Below, piece by piece: positions 26,085 to 34,703 of a stretch of DNA of 60,215 bases. Position 1 is the stretch's first letter. Every line of letters starts with the position of its first letter. Location of the stretch: positions 1 through 60,215 of the forward strand of contig JAKVBD010000025.1 in NCBI GenBank assembly GCA_022446985.1, given 5' to 3'. Position numbers and translations under genes: made by a program. Source of the stretch: Lentisphaerales bacterium (GTDB lineage Bacteria > Verrucomicrobiota > Lentisphaeria > Lentisphaerales > Lentisphaeraceae). The notes beneath the pieces were generated by a model. That model did not search any database and was not told the DNA's origin. It saw only the letters and a list, made by a program, of their open reading frames with translations.

Positions 26085-27607
26085 GCTTCAACGACCTCCT
26101 CTGGTAAAGCTTCAACTTCGTCGTGCATTTCCATCTGCTTTCTTTCCTCTTCAAGTATATCCAGAGCCTCTTCATCTGTAATCGTTCTTTTTGGTGTTGC
26201 TAAGCTGACAACAACACCGGCTAAAAGAGCAATGGAAACGGCTGGAATAGTAGCATTTCCCCAGTATGACATCCAAGAATCATTGAACTTGAAACTTATA
26301 GCCACGCCGGAACCGCCAAGAAGTGCCGCTACCCCACCCTGCCAAGTGGCGCGTTTCCAAAACTTTCCTAAAATTGCACAGGCAAACATACCTGAAAAAA
26401 CGATGGCAATCATGTCCTGTATATAGCCCATGACACCAGTTGACATAAGAGTGAATGAGAGAGCAATTATCGTCGTAATGACCAAACCGATTCGCGATAA
26501 TTTCACCGATTCGTCCTTACCTGGAAGCTTGCCAAAAATAAGATTGTAAATATCGCGCAATAAGATCGAAACACCGGCAATAGCATCGGAACTCGCCGAT
26601 GACATAGTCGCACTTAAACCGGCAACTAAAACTACGATGCCGATGGCAAGTGGCAGAACGTCACTGGCTAAAAATGTAAAGGCATGGTCGGCATCACTTA
26701 AGCCCGGATCCAGTTTGAAAGCGGCCATGCCGATGATAGCTGGAAAGATAGAGAAAAATAAGTAGAGGATACCTGTGTAAAGAAAACTTTTCTTAATATT
26801 TTCAACGCTGTCACCAGAGTAAACACGCTGCCTAAAAGAAGGCACTGATAGAGCTGAAACGGCAATACCAAACGCCAGAGAGATAGCTGGTAGAAGAGGT
26901 TTGTTAAAGAAGATCTCACCTTGAGTTGTGGCCACTTCTGTCAGAGCTGACATACCGCCCATTTTGCCGACGGCCAAAACACCCATAAGAATGAAACCAA
27001 AAAAGAGAATCACTGCCTGAATGGTATCCGTCCAGACTACCGCCATGTAGCCACCGACGATGACATAAACAGAGAAGGCTGCAGCAATTATTAATTTACA
27101 GTAGAACACATCGATACCCGCCACCCAGGACAAATACTTGGCGCCACCCATAATGTGGGCACCCAGCCAACCTATTGAGGCAATGTAAGTAATAAGACCA
27201 ATTAGGTTTTTAATCGTCCGGTTCGCGCCGTAGTAAAAGCTGATCTCCTCGGACATGGTCATGAAGTTGTACTTTCTCACGCCGGCAAATATATAAGCCA
27301 TGAGGATCATACCTATGGCGCCACCAAGACCAAAGAAAGCGCCTTTCCAACCGGTTTCATAACCGGCGCCGACTGCTCCCATACTCGAACCCGTACCAAC
27401 CAGAGTCGCAACAGTTGTTCCCAGGATCAGAAAGAAAGGAACACTTCTGTTACCAAGAAGAAAATCTTCACCACTGGTCTGCTTTTTGGAGATCATAATA
27501 CTCATGCCAATCATGATTGCGATATACACCGCAAAAACCGTCAAAAACAAAGTCGGGTTTAATTTTGATGTAGCGTCAGCCGCTGCAAGTATGGAAGCCG
27601 TCATCAT
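26081..27607 (-). CDS. Sodium:solute symporter (SSS family)
   Basis: The 508-aa membrane protein has 13 or so predicted helices. It contains family segments GEDFLLGNRSVPFFLILGTT, VGTGSSMGAVGAGYETGWKG, IGWLGAHIMGG, GGYMAVVWTDTIQAVILFFG and the Na2-site-like ATMSSASSDAIAGVS. It would bring a sugar acid or acylated sugar acid into the cell with sodium. It lies 6 bp after the RidA gene and overlaps the kinase gene, so it belongs to the catabolic operon. The C-terminus is an acidic cytoplasmic tail. The substrate is inferred from context only. Confidence 0.93.
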   Translation of the reverse strand: MMTASILAAADATSKLNPTLFLTVFAVYIAIMIGMSIMISKKQTSGEDFLLGNRSVPFFLILGTTVATLVGTGSSMGAVGAGYETGWKGAFFGLGGAIGMILMAYIFAGVRKYNFMTMSEEISFYYGANRTIKNLIGLITYIASIGWLGAHIMGGAKYLSWVAGIDVFYCKLIIAAAFSVYVIVGGYMAVVWTDTIQAVILFFGFILMGVLAVGKMGGMSALTEVATTQGEIFFNKPLLPAISLAFGIAVSALSVPSFRQRVYSGDSVENIKKSFLYTGILYLFFSIFPAIIGMAAFKLDPGLSDADHAFTFLASDVLPLAIGIVVLVAGLSATMSSASSDAIAGVSILLRDIYNLIFGKLPGKDESVKLSRIGLVITTIIALSFTLMSTGVMGYIQDMIAIVFSGMFACAILGKFWKRATWQGGVAALLGGSGVAISFKFNDSWMSYWGNATIPAVSIALLAGVVVSLATPKRTITDEEALDILEEERKQMEMHDEVEALPEEVVEA

Positions 27608-27613
27608 CTGATC

Positions 27614-28006
27614 TTATTCCGGTTTTTTGTAACAGATAGCGTCGATTTCGACCTTACAATCAACCATCATTGTCGCCTGAACGCAAGCTCTTGCTGGAGC
27701 GTGCTCACCACCAAAGTACTGAGAGTAGACGCCATTGAAGCTCCAGAAATCACGTGGATCATCAAGCCATACACCACAACGAACGATGTCTTCTTTTGTG
27801 TATCCAGCTTCGTGAATAATCGCTAAAAGGTTTTCGATAGTCTTGTGAGATTGCTCAACAATATTACCACCAACGATTTCGCCATTTTCCATAGCGACCT
27901 GACCGGAAACATGAAGCCAGCCATCGGCTTCAACTGCTCTTGCGAAAGGTAGATTTTGACCACCGGCACCGTCTTTACGCGTACCATATCTCTTGATTGC
28001 ACTCAT
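27614..28006 (-). CDS. RidA family enamine/imine deaminase
   Basis: The 130-aa protein of the RidA/YjgF/Rid family retains the catalytic Arg (R106 in HAPARACVQATM) and the SGQVAMENG and VWLDDPRDFWSFNGVY segments. RidA proteins hydrolyse reactive 2-aminoacrylate-type enamines to ketoacids and ammonia. Between a deacylase and a keto-deoxy sugar-acid kinase, such an activity fits release of ammonia from the enamine formed by an amino-sugar-acid dehydratase. AAGGAAAA precedes the ATG. Confidence 0.9.
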   Translation of the reverse strand: MSAIKRYGTRKDGAGGQNLPFARAVEADGWLHVSGQVAMENGEIVGGNIVEQSHKTIENLLAIIHEAGYTKEDIVRCGVWLDDPRDFWSFNGVYSQYFGGEHAPARACVQATMMVDCKVEIDAICYKKPE

Positions 28007-28042
28007 AGTATTTTCCTTTAAGTTTACGACTCGAACGAGTCT

Positions 28043-29515
28043 TTAGTTTGAATGTACACACTCTTTAACGACAGCTTTTTCTTTGCCGATGTAACGCCCG
28101 CTGCGATGACCAGTCAGCTGACCATCGGCGAAAGTTTTCACGCCATTGACATAGACACTTTGAATACCTGCTGACAGCGTCGCTGGCTTGTCAAATGTCG
28201 CTGAATCTTCAATGGTTTCTGGGTCAAAAATGACCAAATCTGCATGAAAACCTTCACGCACTAAACCGCGTTTATGTAAGCGGAAATTTCTTGCTGACAG
28301 GCCAGTCATTTTGTGAACAGCCTCTGTAAGCTTAAATAACTTTTGCTCTCTGGATAGTTTAGCAATAACCCGTGGAAATGTCCCCCAAAGTCTTGGGTGT
28401 GGGTGAGGGTCATGCGGCAGTCCATCGGAGCCGATCATAGTTTTAGGGTGCGAAATAATTTTCTTCATGTCTTCTTCATTGATCGAGAAGTAAACCGCAC
28501 CGGCTGGTTGCAGCTTTTTAGCTGCTTCGAGTTGAGTGACACCCCATTCTTCGGCAATTTCACTTAAGTACTTCTTACCCATTTCAGGGTGCTTTTCAGA
28601 CCAGCTAATTAAAATTTTGACGCGTTCATCAACCTGTCCTAAATCAAGTGTACTGGAACCGGCTGCATAAGGGTAGCAATCCATGTGAACACGATCACTG
28701 TAAGGTGAATTTTCAATAAAATCGATGATTTCCTGACTGCGACCCCAGTTATCCGGGCCAGCACATTTTAAGTGAGAAATAACAACAGGGATGTCGGATG
28801 TTTCGCCAATGGTACAGCATTCGTCTATGGCATCGATTACCTTATCAAACTCATTGCGCAGGTGAGTCACATAAATGCCGTCATGCTGCTTAACGATTTT
28901 CGCCAAAGCGATAACTTCTTCTGTAGTTGATTCTCGGGCAGTTCCGTATGCCAAACCAGTACTCATACCAATGGCTCCCTGCTCAAGACACTTGTCTAAT
29001 TCTTCACACATGGCTTCAAGCTCAGAGTTTACAGATTGACGAAAAAGATCATCCATATGATTTACTCGCAAAGATGTGTGACCAACCAACGCACCAACAT
29101 TAACTGCCGGTCGAATTTCGTTTACATGATTCACATATGTGTGAAAATCTGGATAAATGAAATCGCTCTGGTCGCCAAGAAGGTTTAATGGATCAGGCGG
29201 ATCAGACTTCAATCTCACCGGCGCAGCACTTAGACCACAGTTTCCGACAATAACTGAAGTGACGCCCTGACTGATTTTTGGTAAACATTCAGGGCTCTTG
29301 AGTACGGCATTGTCATCATGAGTATGAACATCGATGAATCCGGGACTTATAGCCTTACCGGTAATGTCGATTACCTTCTCGGCCAAAGTTTCATCAAGCT
29401 CACCTACAGCAACGATCACATCATCCTTCACCGCAACATCAGCACTAAAACTGTTGTTGCCGGATCCATCTATGACCGTGCCATTTTTAAAAACAATATC
29501 GTACTCTTTGCTCAT
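28043..29515 (-). CDS. N-acyl-D-amino-acid deacylase family amidohydrolase
   Basis: The 490-aa metal-dependent amidohydrolase shows the N-terminal FKNGTVIDGSG beta-sandwich strand, the metal-binding DVHTHDDNAV (HXH), the zinc Cys in VGNCGLSAAP, GHTSLRVNHM, the ligand His residues in VTHLRNE and SHLKCAG, and GSDGLPHDPHPHPRLWGTFP with the catalytic Asp. It is the D-aminoacylase/DAA type. In this cluster I expect an N-acetylated sugar acid (for example N-acetylglucosaminate) rather than a D-amino acid as substrate, an inference from neighbours. Its ATG directly follows the RpiR stop with GGAG inside the RpiR coding end. Confidence 0.9.
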   Translation of the reverse strand: MSKEYDIVFKNGTVIDGSGNNSFSADVAVKDDVIVAVGELDETLAEKVIDITGKAISPGFIDVHTHDDNAVLKSPECLPKISQGVTSVIVGNCGLSAAPVRLKSDPPDPLNLLGDQSDFIYPDFHTYVNHVNEIRPAVNVGALVGHTSLRVNHMDDLFRQSVNSELEAMCEELDKCLEQGAIGMSTGLAYGTARESTTEEVIALAKIVKQHDGIYVTHLRNEFDKVIDAIDECCTIGETSDIPVVISHLKCAGPDNWGRSQEIIDFIENSPYSDRVHMDCYPYAAGSSTLDLGQVDERVKILISWSEKHPEMGKKYLSEIAEEWGVTQLEAAKKLQPAGAVYFSINEEDMKKIISHPKTMIGSDGLPHDPHPHPRLWGTFPRVIAKLSREQKLFKLTEAVHKMTGLSARNFRLHKRGLVREGFHADLVIFDPETIEDSATFDKPATLSAGIQSVYVNGVKTFADGQLTGHRSGRYIGKEKAVVKECVHSN

Positions 29516-30394
29516 TTAATCTCCAACAGGGAATCGTCTGTCGACGCCGCGCACAGCGTCCAGATTATACTTTATGCGTCGCAGTGTTTCTTTAGAAGAA
29601 TCCTTTCTTAGAACTGCCAACTCAAGAGCGACTGCATCGACCACTGCCAGAAGGGCATAACGCGATGCGGTTGCTTTATAAATTCCTTCATCTTCCTGGA
29701 TGTGTACATGCAGATGAACATCGGCGATTTTTGCCAGTGGAGAATCACCGCGGGTAATGGCCACAACCCTGGCTCCATACTGCTTAGCGATCTCAGCATT
29801 TTCGTTGATCTCCGGAATCTGCCCGGTTGTCGAAATGACCAGGACTGTACAAGTTTCATCAAGGGTGGCAGCTACCATACGCTGCATTATAAAATCATCG
29901 AAAGAAGTAATGTTAACACCAAAACGAAACATGCGGTTAACGGCATCATCGGCGATAACTGTCGCCCCACCACCAGCGCCAAAAACTACTGTTCTTGTGG
30001 CCTTGTCGATCAAACCAGCGGCTGCGTCAACCTTCATCTGTGAAGTCTGATCTGAAGCCGTACGCAAGGCCTGCATGATGCCTTTGACAACCTGCCCCAT
30101 AGCACCACTCTCTTCAGTGATAGGATCCATGTGACCTTCAATAAAACGCTGACCAATGGCAAAACTACTGACAAGAGCCTTTTTCAAATCCGGAACATTC
30201 TTACAACCGACACTTCTGGAAAATCGCGTTACCGAGGCTTCACTGACCCCAGCTTTAGCTGCCATTTCGTGGATACTGGCATTACCTGCCCACTCAAGAT
30301 CATTCAGGATGATTTCAGCAACCTTTCTCTCAGAGGCTTTAAGCTCATCCTGCAGCGATTTTATGTTCGATACTATGTCAAATTGATAAGTCAT
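29516..30394 (-). CDS. RpiR family transcriptional regulator (HTH + SIS domain)
   Basis: The 292-aa regulator carries an N-terminal RpiR helix-turn-helix (ASERKVAEIILNDLEWAGNA, IHEMAAKAGVSEASVTRFSR, SVGCKNVPDLKKALV) and a C-terminal SIS domain (TVVFGAGGGATVIADDAVNRM, VLVISTTGQIPEINENAEIA, VVAITRGDSPLAKIADVHLHV) that would bind a phosphorylated sugar. It heads the operon and is the only classical DNA-binding regulator seen in the window. Palindromes TGTTACAAACTTACA and TGTTACAAATTAACA lie 23 and 182 bp upstream. The related RpiR protein HexR binds a 15-bp palindrome of the same shape and responds to KDPG, the substrate of the aldolase in this operon. Confidence 0.93.
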   Translation of the reverse strand: MTYQFDIVSNIKSLQDELKASERKVAEIILNDLEWAGNASIHEMAAKAGVSEASVTRFSRSVGCKNVPDLKKALVSSFAIGQRFIEGHMDPITEESGAMGQVVKGIMQALRTASDQTSQMKVDAAAGLIDKATRTVVFGAGGGATVIADDAVNRMFRFGVNITSFDDFIMQRMVAATLDETCTVLVISTTGQIPEINENAEIAKQYGARVVAITRGDSPLAKIADVHLHVHIQEDEGIYKATASRYALLAVVDAVALELAVLRKDSSKETLRRIKYNLDAVRGVDRRFPVGD

Positions 30395-30416
30395 ACTTCT
30401 CTACTTTCTAAATTTA

Positions 30417-30431
30417 TGTTACAAACTTACA
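30417..30431. promoter_or_regulatory. Near-palindromic operator candidate, RpiR promoter
   Basis: TGTTACAAACTTACA, one base different from TGTTA-N5-TAACA. It lies 22 bp before the RpiR start, a place where binding would block transcription, suggesting autoregulation. Confidence 0.5.
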
Positions 30432-30575
30432 TACTAACCTAATTCAAATTCCGAAAGTTTGTGACATTTACTGCTAAAAAAGCCCGATTTATCTATAAAC
30501 TTTTATAAAACGGCTTATTCAACTGAACTAACACTACGACCTAACATTTTAAAAATCCAGCCCCTTTTTCAAAAA

Positions 30576-30590
30576 TGTTACAAATTAACA
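30576..30590. promoter_or_regulatory. TGTTA-N5-TAACA palindrome upstream of the RpiR operon
   Basis: TGTTACAAATTAACA is an exact match to the recurrent motif, 181 bp upstream of the RpiR start. Confidence 0.6.
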
Positions 30591-30811
30591 ATCTATTATA
30601 AACTTAAAAAATAAACTCCAACTGAGAAATACAATTAAAAAGTTACTAACAAACCATTCTTATAACATATAAACTATCAAGCCTTGTAACATCGCTAAAT
30701 CATTGCAGTAAAGGTTATTTTGACGTTTCAGTTAAAACATATAAATTTTTTATTATGTCAAAAGGTCTTTTGTCAGTGTCTAATAACTTCTGAAACATAT
30801 GAGGAAGGAAA

Positions 30812-30982
30812 ATGGGCATCACAGAGAAAAATAAAAATTTAAAAGAAAAAATCATGCGGGAAGACGAGTACGCCGAACTTCACAACTCACAGTTTATAAA
30901 TGGCCTCGTCAAAGACATCAAGAATGATGCCTCAGACACTTTCATAGAAATGGACTTAAAAGGTCTTCCTGAAGTGAAATAA
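30812..30982 (+). CDS. Small hypothetical protein (56 aa)
   Basis: An ATG with a good AGGAAGGA site begins a 56-residue charged protein (MGITEKNKNLKEKI, HNSQFINGLVKDIKND, TFIEMDLKGLPEVK). It has no signal peptide or membrane helix and looks helical. It is not recognised. It converges tail to tail with the hybrid kinase gene, with 2 bp between stops. The ribosome-binding site and balanced composition make it plausible as a real gene, but I see no homologue in the window. Confidence 0.5.
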   Translation: MGITEKNKNLKEKIMREDEYAELHNSQFINGLVKDIKNDASDTFIEMDLKGLPEVK

Positions 30983-30984
30983 TT

Positions 30985-32514
30985 TTATAAATACTTATTC
31001 AGCTCCACAAGAATAGCCTGGCGCTCCAATGGCTTAGCCAAAAAACCATCCATGCCAGCATCATAACACTTCTCAACATGTAAATCAAAAGCATTTGCAG
31101 TCATTGCAATTATAGGTGTATTAATCCCTTTGCTTCTTAACTCTTTTGTGGCTGTAACACCATCCTTAACCGGCATCATCATATCCATAAAAATAATATC
31201 ATATTCATTATTTTTAACTTGCTCGACAGCCTCTTGACCATCAAACATAGCGCATACCTCAAGCCCAAGTTTTTTAAAGACCAAAGTGGCAATCTTTAAG
31301 TTCACGGCATTATCCTCAACAATCAAGACTCTGCCATTATACCATTCTCCCAACTCAACTTTAGTATTTTCAAGGTATTTTTTTGACGACTTTTCAACCT
31401 CAACAGACGCCGTAAAAGTACTGCCTTTTCCAAGTATACTTTCTGCAGCCAGGACGCCTCCCATAATATGGGCAAGATTCCTCGATATTGCTAGACCAAG
31501 ACCGGAACCGCCATACTTTCGACTGACCGAAGAATCTTCCTGAACAAAAGTCTCAAAGATATTCTTTAAGCCTTCTTCGCTAATACCAATCCCAGAGTCC
31601 GACACCTCAAACTTCAAAAGAGCATTTTCGCCTTCATCAATGATATAACTCGATAACTTCACAAACCCTTTAGAAGTGAATTTTAAAGCATTGTTAATCA
31701 AATTGGCAACAATTTGTCGTATCCGATTTTCATCGCCTTTAACGACATGATCATTTGGTAAAGGTGAGCACACAAAATCGAGCTTTTTGTCATTGGCAAT
31801 TGGAGTAAAGATTGTACCTATTCCCTCAAGCATTTTATTAACCGAAAAGACTTTCTTCTCGAGATCAATTTTCCCAGCCTCAATTCTTGAGAATTGCAGG
31901 ATGTCATTAATAATCTGTCTTAGAGAGTCACTGGATTGATTTATGGTTGATAGTAAATCTAATTGTTGCTTATTGAGCGAACCACAATCTTTGATAAGTT
32001 CCAAAGCTCCAATAATACCATTTAGCGGAGTGCGAATTTCATGACTCATAACTGCAAGGAATTCTGACTTGGCCCTGGTCGCGTCTAAAGCTTCATCTCG
32101 CGCAGTTTTGAGTTCCATGGCAATTTTTCGACGTTCTATTGCGTAAGGTATAGACTTCGCAAATAATTCTTCTGAAAGCTTTCCTTTTGAAAGGAAATCT
32201 TCAAAACCTGCTTTAATGGCCAGCCGGCCGGCCTCTTTGTCTTCCAATGCAGTCAGGATCACAAAAGGAACCTCAAAAAGATTAATCCAATTACCTATTT
32301 CTTTAAGAGTCTCTTGTGCCGTACTATCTGGAAAGCTCAAATCGACCAACACAACATCATACTGCCTTTCATGTAAAAGTTGATAGCCTTTATCAAGCGA
32401 GTCAGTCCAGTCCACTAGCGACCTAAACTCTTCGACTTTTGCTAAAAAATGCTGAATAATATCCGCATGATCCTCTTCGTCCTCTACAAGTAAAACTTTT
32501 ATCTTTTCAATCAT
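30985..32514 (-). CDS. Soluble hybrid histidine kinase (REC-HisKA-HATPase-REC)
   Basis: The 509-aa cytoplasmic protein starts with a receiver (KVLLVEDEEDHADII, acceptor Asp in VVLVDLSFPDS, Lys in FLSKGK). A coiled linker, HisKA with KSEFLAVMSHEIRTPLNG (phospho-His) and HATPase (NLINNALKFTSKG, VSDSGIGISEEGL, GGSGLGLAIS) follow, then a second receiver (VLIVEDNAVNLKIA, Asp in IIFMDMMMPVKDG, Lys in FLAKPLE). There is no membrane helix or DNA-binding domain. It follows the single receiver gene by 3 bp as the last gene of the four-gene operon, and probably relays phosphate within that system. The output is not encoded here. Confidence 0.92.
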   Translation of the reverse strand: MIEKIKVLLVEDEEDHADIIQHFLAKVEEFRSLVDWTDSLDKGYQLLHERQYDVVLVDLSFPDSTAQETLKEIGNWINLFEVPFVILTALEDKEAGRLAIKAGFEDFLSKGKLSEELFAKSIPYAIERRKIAMELKTARDEALDATRAKSEFLAVMSHEIRTPLNGIIGALELIKDCGSLNKQQLDLLSTINQSSDSLRQIINDILQFSRIEAGKIDLEKKVFSVNKMLEGIGTIFTPIANDKKLDFVCSPLPNDHVVKGDENRIRQIVANLINNALKFTSKGFVKLSSYIIDEGENALLKFEVSDSGIGISEEGLKNIFETFVQEDSSVSRKYGGSGLGLAISRNLAHIMGGVLAAESILGKGSTFTASVEVEKSSKKYLENTKVELGEWYNGRVLIVEDNAVNLKIATLVFKKLGLEVCAMFDGQEAVEQVKNNEYDIIFMDMMMPVKDGVTATKELRSKGINTPIIAMTANAFDLHVEKCYDAGMDGFLAKPLERQAILVELNKYL

Positions 32515-32517
32515 AAC

Positions 32518-32934
32518 TTATACACAATTATATGTGCCCCAATATTTAACCATACTAGCAATCTGCTGCCCAAACTCTTCAAAGGCTGTAGGCTTGACCA
32601 AATAACTGTTCACATGCTTTTCATATGCTTCTTTCTTGTCTCGATCTGAGTTGGATGTTGTAAAAGCAATGACCGGAACATTGTACAAAGTCGGCATAGC
32701 TTTAATTTTTACGAGAAGTTCCAAACCGCTGATCCTGGGTATGTTTATATCCAGCATAATCAAACCCGGTTTTTCGGCCTCTGCGGATGCTATTTTATCT
32801 AACAAGTTCAAAGCCTCTTCGCCTTCGCAAGCACGGTGAATTACCGATGCCCCACCTGTTTTCTCAAGACTGAACTCAACGATTTCTGCATGATCATCGT
32901 CATCTTCGACAAGAAATATCTTCAACTCACTCAT
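32518..32934 (-). CDS. Single-domain response regulator (receiver only)
   Basis: The 138-aa protein consists of one CheY-like receiver: LKIFLVEDDDDHAEIVEF, acceptor Asp in LIMLDINIPRISGLEL, the Thr switch in VIAFTTSNS and Lys in YLVKPTAFEE. It is the Rcp1-like type usually paired with a histidine kinase. The start overlaps the stop of the upstream kinase as ATGA, so the two are translated together. With no output domain, it must act by protein contact or pass phosphate on to the hybrid kinase that follows. Confidence 0.93.
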   Translation of the reverse strand: MSELKIFLVEDDDDHAEIVEFSLEKTGGASVIHRACEGEEALNLLDKIASAEAEKPGLIMLDINIPRISGLELLVKIKAMPTLYNVPVIAFTTSNSDRDKKEAYEKHVNSYLVKPTAFEEFGQQIASMVKYWGTYNCV

Positions 32935-34700
32935 GCTACTTTTCCCTCATCTTTTGCGATCGGAAATTCCAGCCAAAAAGTACAACCTTCAACTCCTTCA
33001 CCGGATTCTATTCTAACATTGCCCCCCTGAGACTTCATAATTTTCTGGACTATCGCTAGACCTATGCCAGTCCCCTGTTTGTCAGACTGTAACCTTTGAA
33101 ATAAATTGAAAACTTTTTCATGGTACTCTTTAGCGATTCCCGGGCCGTTGTCTTTGACGAAGAGTAAGACTCGCCCAGCTCTTTCCTGGCAGCCGATGGT
33201 GATTTTGGGACCGTTTTCATTTTGGCAGTATTTAACTGCATTGCTAAACAGGTTATCGAGTAACTGCAAGGCTCTGCTTTCATTGATTTCTAATTGCGGC
33301 AACTCACCGATAACTTCTGCTGTGATTCCCTGTTTTTTCACTTCAGCCTGATGAAGCTTAATCACCTCATGAGCTATTTGGGTCATATTTACTTTTGAAA
33401 CATCATCTTGTACTCTTTCCACCCGGCTCAATTCAAGCAAATCACTGATTAGCTGATTCATTCTTCTATTCGCCTTTTCAAGGGTTGGTAACTTTTTAAG
33501 AACAGCCCCATACTTTCCCTGCTCTGCCAGATCTTTCATCATACCGATAAACCCCATGCTGGTAACAATCGGCGATTTCAGGTCATGAGAAACTGTGTAA
33601 ACGAATTGATCCAGCTCATCATTTGACCTTTCAAGATCTGCTTTCTTTTCATCTAATTGATTAACGAGGTCGATGGTTTCTTTGTTCTTCTGACGAAAGA
33701 CTTCAGCCGCTTGTGACATCTCGCCTATTTCATCTTTTAAATCCAGTCCAGGTACTGAATCAACCTCACTGCCTTTGGCCAATAAATTAAACGTTGTGGT
33801 CAGTTTCATTAAAGGAGAATTGATAGATCTAGAAATAAATATCGAAAGAATAATCGCAAATAGAAATAGTGTAGCAGTCGCAAATGTAAGCGTTTTTTGT
33901 ATATTTAAACTTTGGTCATTCACATTTTGCTTAAGAGGTTCAACTTGAGTCACCACCAGATCTTTCAAGAGATTTGAAACATAGGCAAACTCATGAGCTT
34001 CTCCGGCCATTACCACAGAGACCAGAAATAGGAAGCCACGGGTTGATTGAACAATTTCTATGAAATTCGCTTTATATGCACTCAATAAGTTCTTGAGATT
34101 TTCATTACTCACAAGAGCAATTTGCTCATTAATCTCAGCAAGAGAATGATTGACTTTTAAAATATCAGGATCCTGAAGGTATTCGTAAAGGTTTTTCTCA
34201 GAGCGCATCAGCACTTTCTGTATAGACTCGTGAAGCAATGTATTTTGAAAACCAACAAGTCTCTCCTTTAATTCGAGAACCAATTTTTTGCGCTTTTCTC
34301 GTTCTTCGACGGCAAAATTAAAGGTATCCCTGTAAGTCTTAAGGTGCCCCCGCATGCGCTGTAAGTAGTCCAGTGCTTTGTCGTTTGTTAACAGCTCATC
34401 CTGATCTTTGACCAGTTCCTCTCCAAGTTCCTCCAACTGTAAAAGCACTCTTTCAGCAAGAGAGTCATAACCTGTATACAAATAGTTCTGCACACTTTTT
34501 TGTAGGTCGATAACCTGCTTATCAACTTCTACCATATGTTGAGAGACTCGGGAGATTTTTGAGTAAGTATTGAAGCTGCTTTTTATGACTTTATTACCAT
34601 TAATAGAAACCAGAGCCAAAATGATGATAAAGCTGGTGATCAGAGCAAAGCCAATAAAAATTCTAAGGCGGATTGAAAGTGATGATAATATATTTTTCAT
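32931..34700 (-). CDS. Membrane sensor histidine kinase with large periplasmic domain
   Basis: The 589-aa kinase has a first helix (IRLRIFIGFALITSFIIILAL), a periplasmic alpha-helical sensor of about 230 residues resembling CHASE3/4-helix-bundle domains, a second helix (FATATLFLFAIILSIFI), a HAMP linker (SINSPLMKLTTTFNLLAKG), a coiled segment, HisKA with FVYTVSHDLKSPIVTSMGF and HATPase (LLDNLFSNAVKYCQNENG, FVKDNGPGIAKEYH, GTGIGLAIVQKI). It sits 3 bp after the gene for a PotD-like binding protein, which is probably the ligand-carrying partner of the periplasmic domain. It overlaps the response regulator gene. Confidence 0.92.
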   Translation of the reverse strand: MKNILSSLSIRLRIFIGFALITSFIIILALVSINGNKVIKSSFNTYSKISRVSQHMVEVDKQVIDLQKSVQNYLYTGYDSLAERVLLQLEELGEELVKDQDELLTNDKALDYLQRMRGHLKTYRDTFNFAVEEREKRKKLVLELKERLVGFQNTLLHESIQKVLMRSEKNLYEYLQDPDILKVNHSLAEINEQIALVSNENLKNLLSAYKANFIEIVQSTRGFLFLVSVVMAGEAHEFAYVSNLLKDLVVTQVEPLKQNVNDQSLNIQKTLTFATATLFLFAIILSIFISRSINSPLMKLTTTFNLLAKGSEVDSVPGLDLKDEIGEMSQAAEVFRQKNKETIDLVNQLDEKKADLERSNDELDQFVYTVSHDLKSPIVTSMGFIGMMKDLAEQGKYGAVLKKLPTLEKANRRMNQLISDLLELSRVERVQDDVSKVNMTQIAHEVIKLHQAEVKKQGITAEVIGELPQLEINESRALQLLDNLFSNAVKYCQNENGPKITIGCQERAGRVLLFVKDNGPGIAKEYHEKVFNLFQRLQSDKQGTGIGLAIVQKIMKSQGGNVRIESGEGVEGCTFWLEFPIAKDEGKVA

Positions 34701-34703
34701 AGT

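Larger units (their letters stand above)
30395..30811. promoter_or_regulatory. Upstream region of the RpiR operon
   Basis: About 420 bp of very A+T-rich DNA. It contains the exact palindrome at 30576-30590, the one-mismatch copy at 30417-30431, and a compact GTTACTAAC at 30641. These are candidate operators. It also serves the small plus-strand ORF at 30812, whose AGGAAGGA site lies at 30802-30809. Confidence 0.5.
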
